Source: Agarivorans albus
Lineage (GTDB): Bacteria > Pseudomonadota > Gammaproteobacteria > Enterobacterales > Celerinatantimonadaceae
Direction of reading: 5' to 3'
Length of the DNA stretch: 64,000 nt
Assembly: GCF_019670105.1 (NCBI RefSeq)
Contig: NZ_AP023032.1
Coordinates: 2,908,972-2,972,971, forward strand
Shown: piece after piece, positions 45,351 to 54,766 of the stretch
Layout: each line of letters begins with the position of its first letter
Position numbering within the stretch: the stretch's first letter is position 1
Position numbers and translations under genes: made by a program
The notes under the pieces: model-generated
The model's database searches: none
Seen by the model: the letters and a program-made list of their open reading frames with translations, nothing else
Told to the model about the DNA's origin: nothing

Positions 45351-45477
45351 TTTTTGTAATTCTACTTAGTATTATCATTATTACAATTACAAGAGCTACC
45401 TAAAAAGACAACTCCGGGAGCAGGTTGACCTATGTTCAAAAAATCTAATACGCGGGAAACTTCTTAGCATAGGCTTC

Positions 45478-45615
45478 CTAGGTATAGTTATCTCTTACGA
45501 GTATATTTCCGTTTGTAATCATAACACTCAACTCTTCAGGGTGATTATTCATCATATTGTCTAAAACAACATTCAAGTTTTTATCTGACAGTTTAAGTCT
45601 AAGTCCCGCATGCTC
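45478..45615 (-). pseudogene. Relic of a C-terminal coding segment
   Basis: A 45-codon frame preceded by a TGA has no start codon at its beginning and encodes a protein-like tail (GLRLKLSDKNLNVVLDNMMN, then ELSVMITNGNILVRDNYT). It is co-directional with the operon. Family not recognised; probably the remains of a polysaccharide gene broken by IS activity. Confidence 0.35.
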
Positions 45616-45686
45616 TCACCCTGCTTGTAAAGGTGACTTGCTTTGTTTATCAGACCCGAGCATAAGGTATACCTATCCTAATTGGT

Positions 45687-46461
45687 AATATTATTTAGGC
45701 ATTGACCTAAAGAGCAGGCCTACCTAGTCTAGACACTTTGTTTAACGCGCAGGCACTGGCCATAACTTCTCCCACTTGAGCATTGTAATTACGCAAGTTA
45801 AACTCAAACCAGTAGCTTGTATCGGCACATCGCCGTGTCTGCTTATTAGCGTTCTTGGTAACGAGCCTCCTCTTTTCAGTTTTTAGTGTGTTAACACGTG
45901 GTTTCGAGGATGCCTTTCCTCCCAATATCCTACATTCCTCAATGGTTGGATAGTTGAGGCAATGCCTTTACGCTTAAGCACCTTGTAGCAGTTCCTCGTA
46001 TCATTAGCTCTATCAGTTGAGACTCAAAAGTCTGGTGCGTCAATCTATATGTGTCTCCCAGAGCGACTGCTAAATGGGCGACAAGCTACCTTAAGCGTCT
46101 ATGCTCGTTGGCTAATACAACCATAGCCAGGAGATTGAAGGCCCAACACCCATGAATTGGAGGATGGAGTTGATGAAGCCCTCCAAGACTCGAAGCGGGA
46201 GAGTAAATCAATGCCAGTAATGATGACGGTATCACTATAGGTGTTACTGCGCCCACGGCGTCCTGTGGATGTTTGATTATACCATTGCGTCCTAGTCATA
46301 GCTGGCTCATCAATCCAGAAAGTGATAGAGCCAAGCTGGTTAAGATCTTGTTGTATTGTTTCCACTTAACGATGTTGCTGTTTGCTTTGCCGATAATGTG
46401 ACCTGATTATTTCGGTTTAATGACAAGAACCCAAAGAAGCTGAAGGTTCAATATTATTTAG
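45687..46461. mobile_element. Remnant of an IS5-like element
   Basis: Identical 12-base direct repeats AATATTATTTAG at 45687-45698 and 46450-46461 bracket the decayed transposase closely (9 bases from its C-terminal stop). IS5-family target duplications are usually shorter, so the repeats may be coincidental in AT-rich DNA. I could not define terminal inverted repeats. Confidence 0.4.
45707..46365 (-). pseudogene. Broken IS5-family transposase
   Basis: The frame at 46099-46365 encodes the N-terminal IS5-type pattern LGSITFWIDEPAM followed by STGRRGRSNTYSD; after a frameshift, sequence resembling GYWEERHPRN follows in another frame, and the frame at 45707-45925 encodes the C-terminal ANKQTRRCADT, LRNYNAQVGEVMASACALNKV. 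Together they cover most of a DDE transposase with several frame breaks, so it is inactive. It sits at the edge between the nonulosonate genes and the AT-rich Wzx/Wzy segment. Confidence 0.8.
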
Positions 46462-46505
46462 ATAACAACACCAAGGTGACTCACAATAGCTAAATATTTA
46501 GGCAC

Positions 46506-47201
46506 CTATTTACGACTCTCGAGCTTAAAACTTGCAAAAAGGAAATCATCAACATCATCAATATCAATCGACTTACTATTTTCCATAACAAACGCACTAA
46601 TAGCGTCCGAGTAAACCCTTCCTAAGTTCTTCTTAAGGTAACTCACTCTGTAGGCATATATTGCTCCATTTAGGCGATAATACTGCGGTAAATCTTGGCT
46701 GCGCTTGCTTGCTATATCTTTAGGAATAAAGCCACCCATTAATTGACTGGCGGGCAAGGTGTTGCACCACATAGGGCTATGTTCACATTCGCAAACACTC
46801 ACCACTCCTTTTACATCACCTTCAATTAATTGTAGAGCTTCGCTAATATCGTTATTGTCCCGCAATGGTGACGTTGGTTGTAACAACACTAAAATATCGT
46901 CTGAATCTAGGTCAAGTTCATCGATAGCGTGTAGCAACACATCATCGGTAGAAGCACTATCACTCGCAAGTTTAGCAGGTCGCTCAAAGGGCACCGAAGC
47001 GCCATTTGATAAAGCTACATCTCTAATGATGTCAGAGTCAGAACTTACAACAACATTATCTATTTCATCGCAGCCTAATGCAGCCTCGATGGTCCAAGCA
47101 ATAAGGGGTTTACCAGCCAAATCTAGAATATTTTTACCGGGTAAGCGCTTACTACCGGCTCTGGCAGGTATTAATGCTACAATCTTAGTTTTATTAGGCA
47201 T
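46506..47201 (-). CDS. neuA: CMP-nonulosonate cytidylyltransferase (NeuA/LegF/PseF group)
   Basis: The 231-residue enzyme has the NeuA signature IPARAGSKRLPGKNILDLAGKPLIAWTI, LLQPTSPLRDNNDI and the C-terminal SKSIDIDDVDDFLFA. It activates a nine-carbon ulosonic acid with CTP for transfer. The single-domain form and presence of NeuB support a nonulosonic acid rather than Kdo, but the exact sugar cannot be told. It overlaps the end of the upstream fusion gene by 8 bases. Confidence 0.9.
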   Translation of the reverse strand: MPNKTKIVALIPARAGSKRLPGKNILDLAGKPLIAWTIEAALGCDEIDNVVVSSDSDIIRDVALSNGASVPFERPAKLASDSASTDDVLLHAIDELDLDSDDILVLLQPTSPLRDNNDISEALQLIEGDVKGVVSVCECEHSPMWCNTLPASQLMGGFIPKDIASKRSQDLPQYYRLNGAIYAYRVSYLKKNLGRVYSDAISAFVMENSKSIDIDDVDDFLFASFKLESRK

Positions 47202-48663
47202 TACTTTTTACCATTCCCTTAAAACTATTAAACCCAGCAATGCAATTGATAACTTCCTCCGAAATTAATTTAACTTCTTTTTCAGACAAATATACCGAAG
47301 TGGGCAAACTTATACCCCTCTTTGAAATTGCTTTAGCATTTCCAACCAATAATGATTGATAGTCTTTAAATGGGGGCATATCTGACATGGGATAAAATAT
47401 CGGCCTAGAATCAATTCCTAGCTTTGCCAATTTTGAAATTAAGTTATCTCTTTCTATCAAACAAGTTGATTTTAGTACCGCGGTGAAAAGCCACAGGCTA
47501 GATTGATAATTTTCGGGTAGCTGTTGAGTAGAAAAGTAACCTGAGCTAAGCAAGTACTTTTCATACCATGAAAATATATTGCTCCGCTTTTCCCTAAACG
47601 TCTCTAACTGCTCAAACTGCGCACAACCAATAGCAGCCTGTAAATTAGTTAGACGATAATTGTAGCCTACCACGTCATGCCAATATCGTTTGCCTGGAGT
47701 CATTCCATGGTCGCGCAATACTTTGGCCTTTTCATAGGCGCTAGCACTTTTAAAAATAACAGCTCCGCCTTCTCCGCAAGTGATTACTTTATTACCGAAA
47801 AAAGAAAAAGTGCCTACATCCCCAAATGTACCTACATGCTGACCGTTAATTGAAGAACCTAAAGCCTCTGCGCAATCTTCAACTACTAGTAGTTCATGTT
47901 TTTTAGCCAGTGTTATTATATCTGGCATATTACACGGAATCCCATAGATATGGACCGGCATAATAGCCTTAGTTTTATTACTAAGAGCCTTAATTAGTAG
48001 CTCTATTGACATATTCCATGTATTAGGTTCTACATCTACAATAACTGGCTTGGCTCCAGCTAAAACAACGGCATTCAAAGTGGCGCCAAATGTTATATCG
48101 GGTACAATCACCTCATCGCCAGGGCCTATCCCTAAGCTAACTAGTGCTAAATGTAATGCTACAGTCCCGTTACTTACAGCAAGTGCGTACTTGGCTCTTG
48201 TATACTCCATAATAGTTTGCTCAAATTGCTGAACATACTTTCCTTGAGACGAAACCCAATTAGTTTTAATACAATCAGTAACATATTCTAACTCATTACC
48301 GCCTAACAAAGGCTCTAAAACAGGCGTTCTATGTAAGCGATAATATGATGAAAAATCAACAAGCTTTCCTTCATCATCCAATAAAGGTATTACTTTAATT
48401 TTTTCATTTAGGGTTTGTTGAATTTCTTCTACTGATGCTGAGTGATGCAAATAAACATAATTTTTATTAAATATTTCAGTAATAGAGCCAGTAATGTCAC
48501 ATCCAGAGATAATCGATCTTCTGACATCACCATCAGTGAGAATACCTAATAGTTTCTGCTGCTCAACAACAAATAGTAAGCCTTGCGCATTATCATCTAT
48601 CTTTATTAATGCATTTTTCAAACTTTCGGTATGTTCAATGCATAAGTCTTGTAGTTGTACCAT
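47194..48663 (-). CDS. CBS-pair/DegT aminotransferase fusion
   Basis: Residues about 1-110 form a CBS pair (LLFVVEQQKLLGILTDGDVRRSII, then KVIPLLDDEGKLVDF), and residues about 115-489 form a DegT/DnrJ/EryC1 aminotransferase with LGGNELEYVTDCIKTNWVSSQG, GTVALHLALVSLGI and PLP Lys292 in FSFFGNKVITCGEGG. CBS pairs of this type are known on the nucleotidyltransferase PtmE in legionaminate clusters; here the pair is on the aminotransferase, suggesting nucleotide control of amino-sugar formation. It lies between the TIM-barrel protein and neuA. It may aminate a keto intermediate of the nonulosonate pathway. Confidence 0.85.
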   Translation of the reverse strand: MVQLQDLCIEHTESLKNALIKIDDNAQGLLFVVEQQKLLGILTDGDVRRSIISGCDITGSITEIFNKNYVYLHHSASVEEIQQTLNEKIKVIPLLDDEGKLVDFSSYYRLHRTPVLEPLLGGNELEYVTDCIKTNWVSSQGKYVQQFEQTIMEYTRAKYALAVSNGTVALHLALVSLGIGPGDEVIVPDITFGATLNAVVLAGAKPVIVDVEPNTWNMSIELLIKALSNKTKAIMPVHIYGIPCNMPDIITLAKKHELLVVEDCAEALGSSINGQHVGTFGDVGTFSFFGNKVITCGEGGAVIFKSASAYEKAKVLRDHGMTPGKRYWHDVVGYNYRLTNLQAAIGCAQFEQLETFREKRSNIFSWYEKYLLSSGYFSTQQLPENYQSSLWLFTAVLKSTCLIERDNLISKLAKLGIDSRPIFYPMSDMPPFKDYQSLLVGNAKAISKRGISLPTSVYLSEKEVKLISEEVINCIAGFNSFKGMVKSNA

Positions 48664-48665
48664 AT

Positions 48666-49511
48666 TTACCTCAATACTCCAGATAGCAATCTATATTGAC
48701 TTTCTAACACTGCTACATCACTTGTATAAACCTCAAGAGAGTAATACTCCAAGTCTTTACGTATATGTTGAACAAACCAAGATCGCTCTGTGAAAACCTC
48801 ATTGCTGTCTTCTAAGCCGTTGTTGTCACTAATATGGTAGGCTTTTGTAATTTTATTAAATCTATCTAAATAGTTAATAGGATCGAAGCCAAGAGTATTA
48901 GCTGATACTTTAAGGTGAGCAACGTCAATCAACAAACCAACATTATTTGGTACGCAGTCAAAAACCATTTCCGTTTCTTCACTATCAACCATTAGCAGTG
49001 GATTAGTATTAAATTGACTATAGTTTGCTTGTGAAAGAACATTATTTTCAATCAACAGCTCTACACCTCTGCTCTCAGCGTAATTAGCTAAGAAAACGAC
49101 ATTAGACACGAAGTTATCAAGTCCTGTAGCACGCTCAATTAAGCGCCTTTTATTAATCGAACGACCTAACTCTGAAGCGGCCGGATCTAATAAATAACCT
49201 GCGTGAAAACTATAATATTTACTACCATACTCAGCGGTTAAATCTATCGCTTGTTTGGCATGAGATAAGCTTTTACTTATTATGGCTTTATCACAACTTG
49301 CCAAATTGAAAACAAATGGTTCTTTGGGTACAGGGAAATAGTTATGCAAAGCAATACTGAAATTTTTTGAAACTTCAGACAAATCATCATTTAGCGATGA
49401 TGAGTAGCGTCCAGCTGATAGCTCTAAACCTCTAATTGTGCCATTATTTAGTAATTTAGAAGTTTCAAGAAAAGTTTTTTCGTGAAAACCTCCCGTGGAC
49501 ATATATATCAT
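48666..49511 (-). CDS. TIM-barrel sugar isomerase/epimerase-like protein
   Basis: The 281-residue protein has the xylose-isomerase-like/AP-endonuclease-2 TIM-barrel pattern: SFHAGYLL, GVELLIENN (metal Glu, about 155), GLLIDVAHLKVS (Asp/His, about 195), AYHISDNNG (His, about 224) and a late SLEVY Glu. Members are metal-dependent isomerases or epimerases of sugars and polyols. Placed between neuD and the CBS-aminotransferase, it may take the role usually played by a hydrolysing epimerase or supply the six-carbon precursor. No specific substrate can be named. Confidence 0.78.
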   Translation of the reverse strand: MIYMSTGGFHEKTFLETSKLLNNGTIRGLELSAGRYSSSLNDDLSEVSKNFSIALHNYFPVPKEPFVFNLASCDKAIISKSLSHAKQAIDLTAEYGSKYYSFHAGYLLDPAASELGRSINKRRLIERATGLDNFVSNVVFLANYAESRGVELLIENNVLSQANYSQFNTNPLLMVDSEETEMVFDCVPNNVGLLIDVAHLKVSANTLGFDPINYLDRFNKITKAYHISDNNGLEDSNEVFTERSWFVQHIRKDLEYYSLEVYTSDVAVLESQYRLLSGVLR

Positions 49512-50149
49512 TGCCTATACTCCTTTGCGGGAACACCTATTAGAGAGGAGCCTATTTTACTTGTAGACTTTATTACTACTGCGCCTGCACCAACTGTGAT
49601 GGATTCTGAAATGGTTATGCTTGGGATAACTGTAGAGGATGCTCCCAAAAAAACTAAACTAGATATAATTCCGCCTCCACACAACACACTACGCGGGGCC
49701 AAATGACTATGATCTTTTATGACACAATCATGTTCAATGATCACACCGCTATTTACAATATTGTTATTTCCCAATATTGAATTAGCATTAATAATTGCGT
49801 TGTGGAAAACAATATTCCCCCCCCCCATTTCAACTGTTCTATCAACTACTGCATATTTGGATATAGCGTTTGGCAAGGAAAACCCTGCAAACACTAACTG
49901 GTCAAAAACTAGCTTTCGAGTAATGTTATCTCCGATGGCAACAAAACAGGCAAAATGCTTATACTTAGCCTGATTTTTAAGAACAATTTCAAGAGTTGAA
50001 ATGACTTTATAACCACTTTTCTCTTCTTCAGGATCAAAGACTTTACTAGTATCGACCAAGCCTACAATTTCATAATCAACTGACTCTAGAACAGAGATCA
50101 CTGACGATGCATGGGAACCACAGCCAACCACAAGGCATTGCTTAGCCAA
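49508..50149 (-). CDS. neuD: NeuD-like sugar acetyltransferase
   Basis: Starting at the TTG at 50147-50149 (GGAG nine bases before it) the product is 213 residues beginning MAKQCLVVGCGSHASS, the normal NeuD start; a GTG at 50185 deep inside neuB is less likely. The C-terminal half is a hexapeptide helix (NAIINANSILGNNNIVNSGVIIEHDCVIKDHSHLAPRSVL), ending GVPAKEYRQ. It should N- or O-acetylate a nonulosonate or its amino-sugar precursor. The last bases of neuB overlap it. Confidence 0.85.
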   Translation of the reverse strand: MAKQCLVVGCGSHASSVISVLESVDYEIVGLVDTSKVFDPEEEKSGYKVISTLEIVLKNQAKYKHFACFVAIGDNITRKLVFDQLVFAGFSLPNAISKYAVVDRTVEMGGGNIVFHNAIINANSILGNNNIVNSGVIIEHDCVIKDHSHLAPRSVLCGGGIISSLVFLGASSTVIPSITISESITVGAGAVVIKSTSKIGSSLIGVPAKEYRQ

Positions 50150-51152
50150 GCTTATAATCTCCAATTCTAAGCATTTCTCCTTCACTAATATCTTTAGTCG
50201 CTGTAGCGCCTAGGATCGTATCCAATTCCTTTTCGTACAAACCTGTGCCAGGTCGCTTTAATACAAACATATCAGCTGTAAGCTTCTCGTCCTGTTTAAT
50301 AAAACAACGAGAAAATAAGCTTTTGCGCGAAATTTTTCGCATTTGCATCTCTTCTGTTTGAACTGTTTTTATAGGGCTACCTAGGGCAACTTCCGTTGTA
50401 CGAATAGCCTCAACCAACTCTTTAAATTCTTCAGGGTCACTTGACGCTTTATGATCTGGTCCAGCCATACTTTTATCTAATGTAAAGTGCTTTTCAACAA
50501 TAGTGGCTCCAAGCGTAGTGGCTATAACTGCCGGCAAAAAGCCGACTGCGTGATCAGAGTAACCGACATCACAATAGAACGCATTTTTTAGTGTTGAAAT
50601 AACGTTCAAGTTTAAACTTTGAATAGCGCAAGGGTAATTTGAAACACAATGTAATAAAGATAACTTACAATCTGCTTGTTGATATATTTTAACTACTCGT
50701 TCAATTTCGCCTAAGGTTGCCATTCCCGTTGACACAATCGCCAACTCAGCATTTTTAGCGATATATTCATGAAGAGATAAATCAACAATATCTGCGGAAG
50801 CCGTTTTAAATATGGTCACGCCTATAGATACTAAGAACTCTGCACTTTCGATATCGTAAGGTGTTGAAATGAAATCAATGCCTAATTGATTGCAATATTC
50901 AAATACAGGGATGTGATCAGTATAAGAAAACTCTAGCGCTTTAATCATCGCATAATGACTTTCATCACTAGCTGTTGTTGACTCTTGGTATTCGACTTTT
51001 GGTGTACCAGCACTTACTAATTTTTCAGCTGTAAATGTTTGAAACTTCACCGCATCGGCACCGGAAGCTTTAGCTGCATCTATCATTTTCTTCGCTAGTG
51101 CCACTGACCCCGCGTGGTTAACACCAATTTCTGCGATTACATAACAACTCAT
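50142..51152 (-). CDS. neuB: Nonulosonic acid synthase (NeuB/LegI/PseI group)
   Basis: The 336-residue enzyme has the NeuB TIM barrel (VIAEIGVNHAGS, ADAVKFQTFTAEKLV, FISTPYDIESAEFL, IVSTGMATLGEIE, GYSDHAVG, EKHFTLDKSMAGPDHKAS) and a C-terminal SAF/antifreeze-like domain from about 275 (KISRKSLFSRCFI, LKRPGTGL). It condenses phosphoenolpyruvate with a six-carbon amino sugar to give a nine-carbon ulosonic acid. By eye I cannot place it firmly in the sialate, legionaminate or pseudaminate subgroup. It follows fcl by 8 bases. Confidence 0.93.
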   Translation of the reverse strand: MSCYVIAEIGVNHAGSVALAKKMIDAAKASGADAVKFQTFTAEKLVSAGTPKVEYQESTTASDESHYAMIKALEFSYTDHIPVFEYCNQLGIDFISTPYDIESAEFLVSIGVTIFKTASADIVDLSLHEYIAKNAELAIVSTGMATLGEIERVVKIYQQADCKLSLLHCVSNYPCAIQSLNLNVISTLKNAFYCDVGYSDHAVGFLPAVIATTLGATIVEKHFTLDKSMAGPDHKASSDPEEFKELVEAIRTTEVALGSPIKTVQTEEMQMRKISRKSLFSRCFIKQDEKLTADMFVLKRPGTGLYEKELDTILGATATKDISEGEMLRIGDYKLG

Positions 51153-51160
51153 AAATGCCC

Positions 51161-52132
51161 CTACTTAACCCTAATGTGACCGTTGTGTTCAATAAACCAG
51201 TTGTATGTTTTTCTTAAGCCTTGATCGAGCTCTACCATATATTCCCACCCTAAAACCTTAAGTCTACCTACATCCATCAACTTCCTCGGTGCACCGTCTG
51301 GTCTACTTACGTCAAAGTTGATACTACCTTCAAACCCAACCACACTCGCTACTGTTTCTACTAATTCACGAATAGTGTAATCGACACCGCTCCCCACATT
51401 GATATGACTTAACATAGGCTGTGTATTATCCTTATACACTTGGTTGGATAAGTTCATAACATGAATTGAAGCATTCGCCATATCGTCTACGTATAAAAAC
51501 TCGCGCATTGGCTTGCCGCTTCCCCAAGCCACTACTTCTTTATCTCCGTTCAACTTTGCTTCATGAAAACGTCTAATTAGCGCAGGAATAACGTGGCTAT
51601 TTTCAGGATGAAAGTTATCATTAGGCCCATACAAATTCGTCGGCATGACACTACGATAATCGCGACTATATTGGCGGTTGTAGCTTTCACATAACTTGAT
51701 GCCAGCAATTTTTGCTACTGCGTAAGGCTCGTTGGTTGGCTCTAACTCACCTGTTAACAAAGCAGACTCGGCCATAGGCTGTGTCGCTAATTTAGGGTAG
51801 ATACAAGATGAACCCAAAAATAGTAGTTTTTGCACATTCGCTAGATGCGCGGCATGAATCACATTACATTGAACCATTAAGTTTTCATAAATAAAGTCTG
51901 CAGGGTAGGTGTTGTTTGCCACAATGCCCCCAACTTTTGCCGCAGCTAAGTATACTTGATCAATATTCTCAGTTTTGAAAAAATCGAACACAGCTTGCTG
52001 GTTAGTTAAGTCGAGCTCATCACGAGTGCGAGTAATTATATTGCCATAACCACTTGCCTCTAATTGCCGCACTATGGCCGAGCCCACCATACCACGATGC
52101 CCAGCAACAAAAATTCTACTATTAAGCTCCAT
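51161..52132 (-). CDS. fcl: GDP-L-fucose synthase
   Basis: The 323-residue SDR enzyme has [44 protein letters not shown] and the catalytic [13 protein letters not shown], followed by [23 protein letters not shown]. It epimerises and reduces GDP-4-keto-6-deoxymannose to GDP-L-fucose. It directly follows gmd, whose product is its substrate, and precedes neuB. Confidence 0.97.
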   Translation of the reverse strand: MELNSRIFVAGHRGMVGSAIVRQLEASGYGNIITRTRDELDLTNQQAVFDFFKTENIDQVYLAAAKVGGIVANNTYPADFIYENLMVQCNVIHAAHLANVQKLLFLGSSCIYPKLATQPMAESALLTGELEPTNEPYAVAKIAGIKLCESYNRQYSRDYRSVMPTNLYGPNDNFHPENSHVIPALIRRFHEAKLNGDKEVVAWGSGKPMREFLYVDDMANASIHVMNLSNQVYKDNTQPMLSHINVGSGVDYTIRELVETVASVVGFEGSINFDVSRPDGAPRKLMDVGRLKVLGWEYMVELDQGLRKTYNWFIEHNGHIRVK

Positions 52133-52136
52133 CTAA

Positions 52137-53270
52137 CTACCCTTGGTTTTCTACAGCAATAGCTACATTATGTCCGTGAGCCTTTAACAAAGCGTGTTGC
52201 TTTGCTTTACTCAAATCGTGCTGCACCATCTCTGCACACATTTCTTCTACTGTGATTTGTGGCTCCCAGCCCAACTTAGCTTTTGCTTTACTTGGATCAC
52301 CTAAAAGCGTTTCCACTTCTGCAGGACGGAAGTAACGTGGATCTACCTTAACGATTATATCACCAACTTTGAGCGCTGGTGCATTGTCACCAGTGATAGC
52401 AGTTACAGTGGCTATTTCATCAACCCCTTCACCAGAAAACTCAAGCTCTATGCCCGCTTCTCTAGCAGACAGTTTAACGAACTCTCGTACGCTAATTTGC
52501 TTGCCGGTGGCAATTACAAAGTCATCTGCTTGCTCTTGTTGTAACATCATCCACTGCATACACACATAGTCTTTTGCGTGTCCCCAATCGCGCAGTGCAT
52601 CCATATTACCTAGGTATAAGCAAGGCTCTAACCCTTGCGAAATATTTGCAATAGCGCGCGTAATTTTACGGGTTACAAAGGTTTCGCCACGGCGCGGCGA
52701 TTCGTGATTAAACAAAATACCATTACAGGCATACATGCCGTATGACTCACGATAGTTCACTACAATCCAATATGCGTACATTTTGGCAACTGCGTAAGGT
52801 GAGCGCGGGTGAAATGGTGTGGTTTCTTTTTGTGGGATTTCCTGCACTTCACCGTAAAGCTCTGAGGTAGATGCTTGATAAAACTTAGTTTTCGTTTCTA
52901 AGCCTAAAAAGCGAATAGCTTCTAACAAACGTAAAGTTCCCATGGCATCGACATCTGCGGTGTACTCTGGGCACTCAAAAGAAACCGCAACATGAGATTG
53001 AGCCGCAAGGTTATAAACTTCGTCTGGCTGTATGTCTTTAATAATACGGGTTAAGTTAGATGAATCGGTTAAATCACCGTAGTGCAAAAAGAACTTGGGG
53101 TTTGATTCATGCACATCTTGGTAAATGTGGTCTACTCGGTCAGTATTTAATGATGAAGCACGGCGTTTAATACCATGTACCTCATACCCTTTTTCTAATA
53201 GTAACTCCGCAAGATAAGAGCCATCTTGGCCCGTCACACCGGTAATTAAAGCCACTTTATTTTTTGACAT
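52137..53270 (-). CDS. gmd: GDP-mannose 4,6-dehydratase
   Basis: The 377-residue enzyme has [40 protein letters not shown], the catalytic [10 protein letters not shown], and [16 protein letters not shown], all invariant in Gmd. It makes GDP-4-keto-6-deoxy-D-mannose. Gene order manC-manB-gmd-fcl in transcription direction is a complete GDP-fucose pathway from fructose/mannose phosphate. The ketone could also serve amino-sugar branches. Confidence 0.97.
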   Translation of the reverse strand: MSKNKVALITGVTGQDGSYLAELLLEKGYEVHGIKRRASSLNTDRVDHIYQDVHESNPKFFLHYGDLTDSSNLTRIIKDIQPDEVYNLAAQSHVAVSFECPEYTADVDAMGTLRLLEAIRFLGLETKTKFYQASTSELYGEVQEIPQKETTPFHPRSPYAVAKMYAYWIVVNYRESYGMYACNGILFNHESPRRGETFVTRKITRAIANISQGLEPCLYLGNMDALRDWGHAKDYVCMQWMMLQQEQADDFVIATGKQISVREFVKLSAREAGIELEFSGEGVDEIATVTAITGDNAPALKVGDIIVKVDPRYFRPAEVETLLGDPSKAKAKLGWEPQITVEEMCAEMVQHDLSKAKQHALLKAHGHNVAIAVENQG

Positions 53271-53322
53271 TACTGTATTCCAATTCTTTATTTCAACTTT
53301 ATTAAACGTTCAAATACTAGGT

Positions 53323-54750
53323 TTAAAGTGACCTAATATTCGTTAAACTTTTTTCAACGCTTGCTATTGCCTGCTCGACCGTCTCGGCTTCTGCATAACA
53401 GCGCAATTCTGGCGCATTGCCAGATGGTCGTAAGTGCACAAACTGTTGATTGTCCAACTCAACTCTCAAGCCATCAGTGGTGTTCACAGATATAATAGCC
53501 AAATCGCCAAAACCTAAGCTTTGCATTAACCAATGTGGGTCTTTAGTACCATCAGCAACGATTTGTTGGCTTTTTTCCGTGGCAAAATTTTGGATCCGGT
53601 CACTGTCAGTAAAGCGCTGTGGTAATTCTTCGACTAAGGTACTAATGTTTGCGCGCTGTGCAGCCACTAACAACATAAGTGCTGGTAACACCGCATCTCT
53701 CGTTGGTAAAGCTTTTAACAGCTTACCGTTCACCTGAATATCGCTACCAAGCAAAAAGCCGCCATTGGCTTCAAAGCCAGCTACTGATGAGTACTCATTG
53801 TTCAACGCCGCGAACTCTGCAATCACATAAGGAGAGCCAATTTTAGTGCGTTTTACAAATTCAAATTTATTACTTAGCTCAATCGCGGTATTACAACTAA
53901 CCGGAATAGCCAAAGCACTCACATTGAGCGCATCAGCACAAAGCAGGCCTAAGATATCACCACGTAACCACTCGCCGTTTTCATCTGATACAAGCGGTCT
54001 ATCACCATCACCATCGGTAGAAAACACCACGTCAAGATTATACAGCTTTGCCCAAGCTCTAGCTTTACGCTTATCCTCTTGTGATACTGCTTCGGTATCA
54101 ATAGGTACAAAGCTATCACTGCGCTCGATTGCCACAACTTCAGCACCTAAGGCTTCAAAAATCCGGTAATACAAGTCTCTACCCGCACTAGAGTGCTCAT
54201 AAATACCAATACGCTTACCGCTTAAAAAAGGGTGTTCAAACAGCGAGGTATAACGGGTGACGTATTCTTCTACAGCGCGGTTATTTATTTCAAGTGCAGG
54301 CAGACTTTCAAGCGCTTTAAACCCAACGCTTGCGTTAATAATGGCCTGTTCATCATTTTTGGAGATTTCGCCGTCAGGGCGATAAAACTTAAGGCCATTT
54401 CTATCAAAAGGAATATGGCTGCCGGTAACCATAATTGCCGGCATCTGTTCCTCTTGGGCTAAATAAGCCAAGGCAGGCGTAGGCACGACCCCGTAGTAAA
54501 CAACCTGTAAACCTTGCTGTTGAAGTGCTGCGACGCAGGCTTGCGCCATTGCATAACTACTAGGACGATTATCAATCGCTATTGCAACGGTATCGAAAGT
54601 AAAATTAACGCACATACTTTCTATAAAGGCATGACTGAAGGCCGCACATACATCCGGCGTAAACTGGGTCACCAAACCTCTGGCGCCACTGGTACCAAAC
54701 GCTACACCGCTGTCTTTAATGACTTTACTCGTAGTTAGATTAATTACCAT
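53323..54750 (-). CDS. manB: Phosphomannomutase ManB
   Basis: With the ATG at 54750 the protein has 475 residues; the longer frame to 54840 would lie inside manC and is unlikely. It shows [10 protein letters not shown], the phospho-Ser loop [13 protein letters not shown], the metal loop [11 protein letters not shown], and FEANGGFLL, typical of alpha-phosphohexomutases. The phospho-Ser loop reads TGSHIP rather than the commoner TASHNP, as in some ManB subgroups. It interconverts mannose-6- and mannose-1-phosphate for ManC. Confidence 0.9.
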   Translation of the reverse strand: MVINLTTSKVIKDSGVAFGTSGARGLVTQFTPDVCAAFSHAFIESMCVNFTFDTVAIAIDNRPSSYAMAQACVAALQQQGLQVVYYGVVPTPALAYLAQEEQMPAIMVTGSHIPFDRNGLKFYRPDGEISKNDEQAIINASVGFKALESLPALEINNRAVEEYVTRYTSLFEHPFLSGKRIGIYEHSSAGRDLYYRIFEALGAEVVAIERSDSFVPIDTEAVSQEDKRKARAWAKLYNLDVVFSTDGDGDRPLVSDENGEWLRGDILGLLCADALNVSALAIPVSCNTAIELSNKFEFVKRTKIGSPYVIAEFAALNNEYSSVAGFEANGGFLLGSDIQVNGKLLKALPTRDAVLPALMLLVAAQRANISTLVEELPQRFTDSDRIQNFATEKSQQIVADGTKDPHWLMQSLGFGDLAIISVNTTDGLRVELDNQQFVHLRPSGNAPELRCYAEAETVEQAIASVEKSLTNIRSL

Positions 54751-54766
54751 TGGTGTGTTCGTCTCC

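Larger units (their letters stand above)
45351..46505. other. Rearranged gap with transposase and gene relics
   Basis: About 1.15 kb without an intact gene. It holds a broken IS5-type transposase on the minus strand (45707-46365) and a 45-residue relic at 45478-45615. AATATTATTTAG occurs as a direct repeat at 45687-45698 and 46450-46461, bracketing the transposase relic. Confidence 0.6.
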
